Positions 6,185 through 13,043 of a stretch of 20,914 bases of DNA are shown piece after piece. The position numbers and the translations under genes were made by a program. The notes under the pieces are model-generated. The model did no database searches. It was not told the DNA's origin and saw nothing but the letters and a program-made list of their open reading frames with translations. This stretch comes from Gammaproteobacteria bacterium UBA7310 (GTDB lineage: Bacteria; Pseudomonadota; Gammaproteobacteria; Pseudomonadales; Ketobacteraceae). The stretch spans positions 1-20,914 of the forward strand of contig DKQK01000068.1 in assembly GCA_002471665.1 (NCBI GenBank). Direction: 5' to 3'. How positions within the stretch are numbered: position 1 is the stretch's first letter; each line of letters starts with the position of its first letter.

Positions 6185-6580
6185 ATGAAAGGTAAGTGTT
6201 TGTGTGGAAGTATCGAGGTGGAGGCACCCGATCAGACGGATCTCGGGGTATGTCACTGCACTATGTGTCGGCGTTGGACTGGTGGACCGATGTTTGCGGT
6301 ACATTGTGGTTCCGATGTGAAATTCATTGGTGATACACCCACCCGTTACCAATCCTCCGACTGGGCCGAACGTGGCTTTTGCCCCAAATGTGGTTCCCAT
6401 CTTTTCTACTATCTTTTGCCTAATAATGAGTACGTGCTCACTGCTGGATTGTTTCAGGATCAGGAATTTACGTTTTCCAGTGAAATATTCATTGATGAGA
6501 AGCCAAGCTATTATGAGTTTGGTAACCAAACCAATCAGTTAACAGGGCAACAGGTGTTCGAGCAATATTCTCCAGATTGA
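6185..6580 (+). CDS. GFA/CENP-V family zinc protein
   Basis: The 131-residue protein has the full zinc-ligand set of the glutathione-dependent formaldehyde-activating (GFA) family: CLC at 5-7, CHCTMC with Cys 23, 25 and 28, and CPKC with Cys 66 and 69. Following strands (YVLTAGLFQDQEFTF) fit the fold. The founding enzyme joins formaldehyde to glutathione, but most family members of this size have unproven activity, so I give no reaction. An AGGGAGG stretch sits just upstream of ATG 6185. The stop overlaps, by four bases, a TTG in the next frame that I do not use as a start. Confidence 0.88.
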   Translation: MKGKCLCGSIEVEAPDQTDLGVCHCTMCRRWTGGPMFAVHCGSDVKFIGDTPTRYQSSDWAERGFCPKCGSHLFYYLLPNNEYVLTAGLFQDQEFTFSSEIFIDEKPSYYEFGNQTNQLTGQQVFEQYSPD

Positions 6581-6636
6581 CCGGGCTTTACCTGTTGTGC
6601 GGAGTACGAAACATCAGTGGATGCCCGATTGAATTT

Positions 6637-6894
6637 ATGGATGCAATGCAAATGCAATCTCGTTCTTTTTTATCATTACCCGTCTGCCTGCTGGTCAGTA
6701 TTATGCTAACCGGTTGCAATACACCGTCGTACAACCCGGATGATCCGGATGAATACGTGGAGTATTGGTGTGATCCGGCACATAGGCAGCGTGCCATACC
6801 ACCTGATCGGGAATGGCGGCGCAATATCGAATATCAATCTGAAGAGTTGTACCGGCAAGCCTGTATCGAACAGTACCGACTGCATGCCAACTAA
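6637..6894 (+). CDS. Small lipoprotein, unknown function
   Basis: An N-terminal SRSFLSLPVCLLVSIMLTGC stretch gives a lipoprotein signal with lipobox LTGC. The mature part is about 58 residues, acidic then basic, with DDPDEYVEYWCDPAHRQR and a helix ending EELYRQACIEQYRLHAN; two Cys may pair. ATGs at 6637, 6646 and 6652 are all possible; none has a good ribosome site, and the first is used here. A TTG at 6577 would overlap the GFA gene but adds non-signal sequence. Lipoproteins of this size with a DP.EY pattern occur in many gammaproteobacteria; I do not know a function. Confidence 0.6.
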   Translation: MDAMQMQSRSFLSLPVCLLVSIMLTGCNTPSYNPDDPDEYVEYWCDPAHRQRAIPPDREWRRNIEYQSEELYRQACIEQYRLHAN

Positions 6895-7211
6895 TTGGTC
6901 CTACCTTTGGCAACGCAGTCATTTGGATGAGCGTTCTGGTTGATCATCAGATTTCTTTTTGTAGCGTATAGCATTGGTAGGGGCGAGGCCTGTACCGGAA
7001 TCAAGGTCCCCAAGTGTATCCCGCTATTCGGGTTTTCGCGGTCGCGGGGCGCATGCTGTTTGCCGCCGCGGCCCTTAATGGGGAAATCTGAGGTGCAAAG
7101 TTGAGGTGGTGCTTTGCTCTTCGGCACTGAACAACAAAACGCGCTTCCAATTACCGGATAACTGGTTGATGATGAACCATTCTTTGTTGTGAATTCCACG
7201 TCGGAGGCACT
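6895..7211. other. Intergenic stretch at the composition change
   Basis: No gene is supported in these 317 bases. The sequence changes from AT-rich to GC-rich here, with a CGCGGTCGCGGGGCG...CCGCCGCGG segment (about 7039-7073) that can fold. It probably holds the promoter of the transglutaminase-like gene and may mark the edge of the acquired left region. Confidence 0.45.
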
Positions 7212-7994
7212 ATGTGGTTGCAAACGCGTTGTGAATTGAAGTTCATTATTGATGTTCCTACCCCTTTTGTGTTGATGTTGAGGCCCAGAAGTGGCGCGCA
7301 ACAGTGGGTTGCCAATGAGGAATATCTGCTCAACCCCACTGTACCGGCTTATGAGTTTACCGATGATTTCGGTAATCTATGTCAGCGTCTGGTGGCGCCT
7401 GTAGGGCATTTTTCGGTGAATACCTCTGCCCGCATCAAGGCTTCGGATACGGTTGATCAACGGCCGGGTGGCGAGTTCATTGAAATTCAGAATCTACCGG
7501 ACGATGTTTTTAAGTATCTTCTACCCAGCCGCTACTGTGAATCCGACCGATTCGGCGATATGGCCACGGAGATTACCTATGGGCAATGGCCAGGCTATGA
7601 CCAGGTGGCGATGATCGAACGCTGGTTACACGATAATGTGCCTTTCCAGCCGGGCACCAGTACCGTGCCGCTGTCGGCGATCGAGGTAAATCTGCAGCAG
7701 TCCGGGGTTTGCCGTGATCTGGCTCATCTGGGCATCGCCCTGTGCCGCAGCCTCAGTATTCCGGCGCGCATGGTGGTGGGTTATCTGTATGGATTGCAAC
7801 CAATGGAAATGCACGCCTGGTTTGAAGCCTATGTAGCGGGGCGTTGGTATACCTTTGATGCAACTCAAATCCGCAAGAATGGTGGCTACGTGTCCATTGG
7901 CTATGGCAGGGATGCGGCGGATGTGGCCGTTTATAATCAGTTTGGCCCAGCGGTGTTTCCCATTGAGCAATATGTGAGCGTTGATAGGGTGTAA
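7212..7994 (+). CDS. Transglutaminase-like cysteine protease-fold protein
   Basis: The 260-residue protein has an N-terminal beta domain (about 1-95) of the kind found before bacterial transglutaminase-like domains, then a transglutaminase core (about 125-235). The catalytic triad is visible: Cys 167 in SGVCRDLAHLGIALCR, His 201 in MHAWFEAYV, and Asp 216 in TFDAT. The middle of the core has IPARMVVGYLYG, also typical. These proteins act as peptidases or crosslinkers; the substrate is unknown. No signal peptide is visible, so it is probably cytoplasmic. A CGGAGG (7201-7206) lies 5 bases before the ATG. It is the first gene of the GC-rich part. Confidence 0.88.
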   Translation: MWLQTRCELKFIIDVPTPFVLMLRPRSGAQQWVANEEYLLNPTVPAYEFTDDFGNLCQRLVAPVGHFSVNTSARIKASDTVDQRPGGEFIEIQNLPDDVFKYLLPSRYCESDRFGDMATEITYGQWPGYDQVAMIERWLHDNVPFQPGTSTVPLSAIEVNLQQSGVCRDLAHLGIALCRSLSIPARMVVGYLYGLQPMEMHAWFEAYVAGRWYTFDATQIRKNGGYVSIGYGRDAADVAVYNQFGPAVFPIEQYVSVDRV

Positions 7995-8042
7995 CCTGCG
8001 GCCAGGTTTTAACAGGTTGAAAACAAACGGAGAGAGCAAACG

Positions 8043-8825
8043 GTGAGTGGAAAGACGATAGTTTCTGTGCTGCAGAATGTGATTTTGCCGGTGGTCACGG
8101 TGGGCACTGCCACCATGGTGGCGTGGTTGAACTACTCCGTTTCCCGTGTGGATCAAGGATTAAAAGAGCAGATTGCGGCCGTGGATATCGCGATCAAAGA
8201 GGCCAGGGACGAGCGCGAAAAAATCAATGCCGAGCGTGAATTCAATTTCAGGATCTATGACCTGGTGCTGAATTCGCTGGAAGAGGGTAATCAGCAGAAG
8301 CAGGAAGTGGCCAAGCAATTCGTGTTGGTGATGGTGGATGGGGAGTTACGCAAGCGTCTTTTGGGTGTGTTGGAAGAGGGTGGCACGGAAGAGATCAAAC
8401 GGGAAACAGCACAAGTCCTGGCGCAGGAACGGGTCTATGAATCCGGCCAGATGGACGTGTTGAGAACCGCTCGTACCACTACACCGTCTTTCAATTGGGA
8501 AGATTGGGATTACGATATTTTCTGGTGTTCGGAATCCGGTGAGGGGGCACAACAGCAGGCGGTTTTGATTCAGGACCAATTGTTGAAAGAGGGTGCCGCG
8601 GGCCGGATTCGCGTGCGTGAACTGCCGGCTTCCATTAATGCAAAAACCGGGTACAAAATCTCAGGCTATGTGATTCGCCGTGGTGAGTCGGAAACATCCC
8701 AGGCCCAGGCGCTGCAAACGCTTTCTGAACAGGTGCTGGCCGATAACGGGTTCCCGGCGGCATTCCAGCAGCAGCTTTCACTTCAGCAAACCAAATGGTA
8801 TATCAGTGCCTTTGTGTGTCCTTGA
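8043..8825 (+). CDS. Membrane-anchored coiled-coil protein, unknown function
   Basis: The 260-residue protein starts with GTG after GGAGAGAG. Residues 8-30 (VLQNVILPVVTVGTATMVAWLNY) form one membrane segment. Residues 35-70 (DQGLKEQIAAVDIAIKEARDEREKINAER) look like a charged coiled coil, followed by more helix to about 135. The C-terminal part (about 155-260) has an alternating strand-helix pattern with DYDIFWCSESGEGAQQQAVLIQDQL, loosely like LytR_C or SPOR-type domains; this is only a guess. Its stop lies just before a broken ybaK remnant, so the gene, or its 3' end, may have arrived by the event that removed the 5' half of ybaK. Confidence 0.7.
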   Translation: MSGKTIVSVLQNVILPVVTVGTATMVAWLNYSVSRVDQGLKEQIAAVDIAIKEARDEREKINAEREFNFRIYDLVLNSLEEGNQQKQEVAKQFVLVMVDGELRKRLLGVLEEGGTEEIKRETAQVLAQERVYESGQMDVLRTARTTTPSFNWEDWDYDIFWCSESGEGAQQQAVLIQDQLLKEGAAGRIRVRELPASINAKTGYKISGYVIRRGESETSQAQALQTLSEQVLADNGFPAAFQQQLSLQQTKWYISAFVCP

Positions 8826-8847
8826 ACCAGGTGCAGCACCGCTGCAG

Positions 8848-9048
8848 GTGGAGCGGTCAACCGGTTATGTGCTGGGTGGCGTGAGCCCACTGGGTCAGAA
8901 GAAGCGTTTGAAAACCGTCATGGATGCATCGGCCCTGGAATGGGAAACGGTGTTTGTCAGCGCAGGTAAACGTGGCCTTGAAATAGAATTGTCACCGGCT
9001 GACCTGAAAGCTTTGTTGGGCGCGGTTGTTGCCAGCATTACGCAATAA
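8848..9048 (+). pseudogene. ybaK: YbaK/EbsC Cys-tRNA(Pro) deacylase, C-terminal fragment
   Basis: The frame from 8848 to the stop at 9046-9048 encodes ERSTGYVLGGVSPLGQKKR, then a TVMDASAL segment, then FVSAGKRGLEIELSPADL, an unmistakable match to the C-terminal third of YbaK. The family removes mischarged Cys from tRNA(Pro) and is about 155-160 residues long; only about 66 residues remain. The N-terminal half, including the catalytic Lys, is absent and no start with a ribosome site is visible, so it should be dead. Its first codons lie just past the end of the preceding gene. Confidence 0.85.
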
Positions 9049-9060
9049 ATCCAAGCTACC

Positions 9061-11679
9061 CTACTGCACTTGTATTTTCTCCAGATCCAGGGATTCGAAG
9101 TGGCCTTCATTATTGATGACCGCGCCCCAGACCTGATGGCTGGCCTGATGGTCGGAGGCGCTGAAAGACAACGGTTGCCCGATGCCCAAATCGATGTCCT
9201 GCATTGCTTCCAGGCGGTCGATCACCTCCTCAACATCAAAGTAACGGCCGCTTTTCTGCAATGCCAGGCAAAACAGGCGTGCCACCACGTACCCTTCCAA
9301 CGAGACAAACCCCGCTGGTTCGCTGGGATAGTACTGTTGCATGGCTGAGCGGTATTCCAGCACGCCGGTGGCGTAGGCATCGTACATGGGCACTACCTGC
9401 GAGACGATGATGCCTTCACCACTATTACTTTCCGACTCGCGAAAGGTTTCGGCCAGTGCCTCCGAGCCCACAAATGATACGTTGGCAATGCGGCCCCGGT
9501 AGCCATTGATGGCCATCAGTTTGGTGAAGCGGGCGCTGGCGGGGTAGGTGCCGATAACGATAACCCCCTCCAGACTGGGGAGCAGCGGGCGAAACAGGGC
9601 AACGGCATCCATAACCCGGGTGGTATTGCGGGGGTAGGTTGCCGTGGGCAGATCGTGAATATCCACCCCGTATTGAGCAATGGCATTTGAGACGCCGGAC
9701 AAGCCATCCCGTCCGTAGCTGTCATTCTGGTAAAAAACCGCGATGTTGCTGGGGTTCATCTCCAGGATTTTGACAAAGTAATGTACCAGGGCCGCGGTTT
9801 CTTCGGCGTAACTGGCACGGTAGTTAAAGACATAGCGATCCGGTGGATCGTTGCGCAGTAGCTGGGCACCACTGAACGCACCGAACAGCAACACTTTATT
9901 GTCGAGAACATGGGGCAGAATGGCTTTGCTGGTAGGGGTGCCGACATTGCCTATGAGGGCGAACACGCCCTTATCCTGATCCAGGAAATCCTCCATATTA
10001 GCTTGTGCCTGGGCTGGCTCGTAGCCATCGTCCAGTGCGTGTAAATCGATCTTGCGGCCGTGGATACCGCCCTGTTCATTGATGCCCTTGAAATAAGCCA
10101 GCATGCCGATGCGCATGGCCCGGCCCAGCTCCCGCGCGCTGCCACTGAAGGCGGCGCTCATGCCCAGTTTGATTTGATCATGACTGATGCCACGCTGTGG
10201 CTGGGCCAGGCCAGTGGCATACATCAGGTGATCACTGACGGTATAGCGCCAGCCTGGCACCAGATAGATTGTCAGTGCGCAGAGGAAGATCAGTGCTGCC
10301 GTAATGCCGGGCCAGAACCGACGTGAGTGGCCAGAGGAAGACGTGGCGGGCGCCGGTTGAGTGAATGGCGATGGTTGGCCAGGCGAATGGGGCGAGGAGG
10401 CCGCAAGAGAGGGTTCGCGGCTGACGAATGGCGAATTGCCGGCCTCGACGAACGCCGCAATGGAAATGGGTTGGGCAACACCGGGCTCGGGCAGGGAACC
10501 AGGCGCCTTGTTTTCCGCCGGGTTGGCGATGGCCGGGGCCACAATACGGGTGCGGTCGTCCATGGCCTCCACTTCGCCACGGGCCCCGCAGCGGTTGAAC
10601 AATTGCTGGAACCGCTTGGCATCCTGTTGTGAGATATTCTTGCGCAACACCACCCGTTTGCCGCTGAACAGGGTTTTCAGTTGTTGATCCGAAAACTTGA
10701 AGGCTTTTTGCAGTTGCTGCTTGCTGGTGTGCGGATCCCCACCGGCCAGCAGTTCACCACGAAACACGAATTGGTAAAGGCTATCGTCGGCTGCTGTGGA
10801 TGGGGTTTGCTGTGACAACTGCGCAGTCTGGCGGGCGCATATGGAGAACTCCCGCCATAATTCGGCGGTGGAGCCGTAGCGCTGTTCGCGCTCGATTGCC
10901 ATCGCTTTGTATACCACCGGTTGGAGGATTTCACAGGCAGGGTCCTGCAGTGTGTAGCTGGCAAGAGCCGGCGGTAGCTCTTTCATCTGTTTGTTCATGA
11001 TGATTTCACGGCTGGCGCCCCGGTAAGGGGCCTCGCCGGTGATCATGAAATGCAGAATGGCACCAATACCGTAAATGTCCGCCAGATGATTGATGTTGGT
11101 GCCCCGAATCTGCTCGGGTGCCAGATAACCGGGCGTACCCATCACCGTACCCAGCTGGGTGTGCTTGAGGTTTTCCTCATGCATGGGTTTGCTGATGCCG
11201 AAATCCACCACTTTTACCGTGGTGTCGTTACCCGACAGGGTGGCCACCATCACGTTACCGGGTTTCAGATCCCGGTGCACAACATTCTGTTGATGGGCGG
11301 CGTTGATGGCGCTGCACAAAGGCTCCATTAACCAGGCAATATTGGCCAGACTCAGCCCTTTCTGCTGGAGCACAATGTCCGCCAGAGACGCGCCTTCCAG
11401 GTATTCCAGGATCAGATACACCAGGCCATCCTCGGTGCTGCCAAAGTCCAATACGCTGACGATATTGGGGTGATTCAGATGGCTGCAAATGCGGGCTTCA
11501 CGCAGGAACAGTTGCACGAAATCCTCGTCGTGAAAACTGGGCAGTAACATTTTGACCACCACTTTACGGGCCAGACTCAACTGTTCGGCCAAATACACGC
11601 GGCTCATGCCACCATCGGCCAGCATGCGGTCAATGCGATAGGTTTCTTTAAGGGTGCGGCCGATCAACGGGTCGCTCAT
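9061..11679 (-). CDS. Receptor Ser/Thr protein kinase with periplasmic ligand-binding domain
   Basis: The 872-residue protein has four parts. Residues 1-285 are a Hanks-type kinase: Gly loop LADGGMSRVYLA, Lys 43 in VVVKM, HRDLKPGN (135-142), DFG (159-161) and YLAPE (185-189). Residues 301-373 are an L7/L12-like helical domain also present in the neighbouring divergent protein. A Pro/Ser-rich linker precedes one membrane helix (about 455-475). Residues 497-872 are a type I periplasmic binding domain of the Leu/Ile/Val-binding type (IKLGMSAAFSGSARELG, GIHGRKIDL, ALIGNVGTPTS). The kinase would face the cytoplasm and the binding domain the periplasm, so it likely phosphorylates targets on binding a small ligand. 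Kinases of this kind (PpkA) govern type VI secretion post-translationally in Pseudomonas; the cluster here supports a similar role. Confidence 0.92.
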   Translation of the reverse strand: MSDPLIGRTLKETYRIDRMLADGGMSRVYLAEQLSLARKVVVKMLLPSFHDEDFVQLFLREARICSHLNHPNIVSVLDFGSTEDGLVYLILEYLEGASLADIVLQQKGLSLANIAWLMEPLCSAINAAHQQNVVHRDLKPGNVMVATLSGNDTTVKVVDFGISKPMHEENLKHTQLGTVMGTPGYLAPEQIRGTNINHLADIYGIGAILHFMITGEAPYRGASREIIMNKQMKELPPALASYTLQDPACEILQPVVYKAMAIEREQRYGSTAELWREFSICARQTAQLSQQTPSTAADDSLYQFVFRGELLAGGDPHTSKQQLQKAFKFSDQQLKTLFSGKRVVLRKNISQQDAKRFQQLFNRCGARGEVEAMDDRTRIVAPAIANPAENKAPGSLPEPGVAQPISIAAFVEAGNSPFVSREPSLAASSPHSPGQPSPFTQPAPATSSSGHSRRFWPGITAALIFLCALTIYLVPGWRYTVSDHLMYATGLAQPQRGISHDQIKLGMSAAFSGSARELGRAMRIGMLAYFKGINEQGGIHGRKIDLHALDDGYEPAQAQANMEDFLDQDKGVFALIGNVGTPTSKAILPHVLDNKVLLFGAFSGAQLLRNDPPDRYVFNYRASYAEETAALVHYFVKILEMNPSNIAVFYQNDSYGRDGLSGVSNAIAQYGVDIHDLPTATYPRNTTRVMDAVALFRPLLPSLEGVIVIGTYPASARFTKLMAINGYRGRIANVSFVGSEALAETFRESESNSGEGIIVSQVVPMYDAYATGVLEYRSAMQQYYPSEPAGFVSLEGYVVARLFCLALQKSGRYFDVEEVIDRLEAMQDIDLGIGQPLSFSASDHQASHQVWGAVINNEGHFESLDLEKIQVQ

Positions 11680-11743
11680 GGTCTGCCCTTGGCTTTTTAT
11701 GGGTCATTTGTTTTGAGTATAGTTGAGAGATTCATACTTTATT

Positions 11744-11772
11744 TTGAGACTCGGCAAGAAACTGTCTAAACT
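11744..11772 (+). promoter_or_regulatory. Sigma-70 promoter for the zinc-ribbon gene
   Basis: In the 166-base gap between divergent genes, TTGAGA (11744-11749) and TAAACT (11767-11772) are 17 bases apart, matching the -35 and -10 consensus at 5 of 6 and 4 of 6 bases. The predicted start is near 11780, giving a leader of about 65 bases before ATG 11846. Confidence 0.4.
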
Positions 11773-11845
11773 TAATAGTGATTCTCATCTGGGGAGGGAT
11801 CTGTGAGACCGGGAGGCCACAGAGCAATTTTTATCGGGGCATTTA

Positions 11846-13033
11846 ATGGAATCCAACACTACATTTAGCGTTCAGTTTACGGGCGAATTTCTGGATCATG
11901 TGGATCCACAGCAGGCAATAGAAGCGTTTGCAGCACTGGCCAAAATATCCGTTGCTCAGGCAGGGGCGCTGCTGGGGCAGCCACGTTGCCTTAAAAAACA
12001 ATTAACCGAAGCGAGAGCGGATACCTATCTCAAAAAGCTTGAGGCCATCGGGTTACAGGTGGTAATGCAGCCGGAGCAGCAGGCACAGCCTTCCCTCGCT
12101 TCCCTGAGTCTGGAGCCGATTGATGACCGCTATGCACAACCGGGAATCGATTCTGGTGATTCTCAGCAAACGCCGGTAGACGCGGCGGCGGCCGGTGCTA
12201 TCACCTGCCCCAAGTGCGGTCACCAGCAGAATTCGTCTGTCCAGTGTGAATCCTGTGGTGTTTACCTGCATAAAGTGAAAGCTACGGCGGAACAGGATGC
12301 CGGCGACAAAGCGGTTGTCGGAGCTGCGGGTAAATCCAGTGCCGCCGGGGACGATACTACATGGGAAGAACCACAGGATCCCAAGCCCGTGGCGATAGTC
12401 GCGGCGGCGGCGGTGGCACTGGTCAGTGCTTACCTGTGGAAATTGATCGCAGTGGTTACCGAGTATGAGGTGGGCATCGTTGCTTGGGCCATTGGGGGTG
12501 CCATCGGTTTTACGGCCATTGCCTTGGGTTCAGTGGGGATTCGTACCGGTGTACTCTGTGGTGTGCTGGCCCTGTGTTCCATTGTGGGGGGTAAATATCT
12601 GGTGCAGCAGGCGTTTATGAATGAATTTGTCAGCGAAATTCAAGCGGCCTTTACCGAGGAGGGTTTGGCGGACGCTTACTCTGAACAAATGGAATCGGCC
12701 CGCTATTTTGCGGACTACGTCCAGACCGATGCCGAGATGCGCGAATTCATGGTGGAATACGGATACACAGAAGCCACTGACTCGGATTCGGTGACCGATG
12801 AGGAGCTGCGCTTTTTTAAAGAGCAGGAAGCACCTTATCTGGTGGAGTATGCGAATAATCCTGTCTCGGTGGATGATTTTACCCAGATGCAAGGGGCTGA
12901 ACTGGTACAACAGTTCGCTGGATTCAGTACGTGGGATGCGGTGAAAGAGAGCCTTGGCCCCATCGATTTCCTGTTCTTCTTTTTGGGGGTGGGTACTGCA
13001 TTTCGATTGGGTTCCACCGGGCGTGCCGGCTGA
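11846..13033 (+). CDS. Zinc-ribbon membrane protein with L7/L12-like domain
   Basis: The 395-residue protein has an N-terminal domain (about 7-77, FSVQFTGEFLDHVDPQQAIE...) that matches residues 301-373 of the receptor kinase in layout: F.F.GE.L.....P, LF or LL followed by a G and basic residues, and a closing LEAIGLQV. A zinc ribbon follows with Cys 121, 124, 134 and 137 (CPKCG...CESCG). Three membrane helices lie at about 181-204, 208-230 and 234-253, then a Glu/Asp-rich soluble part (about 260-370) and a hydrophobic C-terminus (FLFFFLGVGTAF). It is transcribed away from the kinase gene and converges on the lipoprotein gene, 10 bases away. A partner of the kinase in the membrane is a reasonable guess. 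No strong ribosome site is seen. Confidence 0.75.
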   Translation: MESNTTFSVQFTGEFLDHVDPQQAIEAFAALAKISVAQAGALLGQPRCLKKQLTEARADTYLKKLEAIGLQVVMQPEQQAQPSLASLSLEPIDDRYAQPGIDSGDSQQTPVDAAAAGAITCPKCGHQQNSSVQCESCGVYLHKVKATAEQDAGDKAVVGAAGKSSAAGDDTTWEEPQDPKPVAIVAAAAVALVSAYLWKLIAVVTEYEVGIVAWAIGGAIGFTAIALGSVGIRTGVLCGVLALCSIVGGKYLVQQAFMNEFVSEIQAAFTEEGLADAYSEQMESARYFADYVQTDAEMREFMVEYGYTEATDSDSVTDEELRFFKEQEAPYLVEYANNPVSVDDFTQMQGAELVQQFAGFSTWDAVKESLGPIDFLFFFLGVGTAFRLGSTGRAG

Positions 13034-13043
13034 AAGGGTGGCA

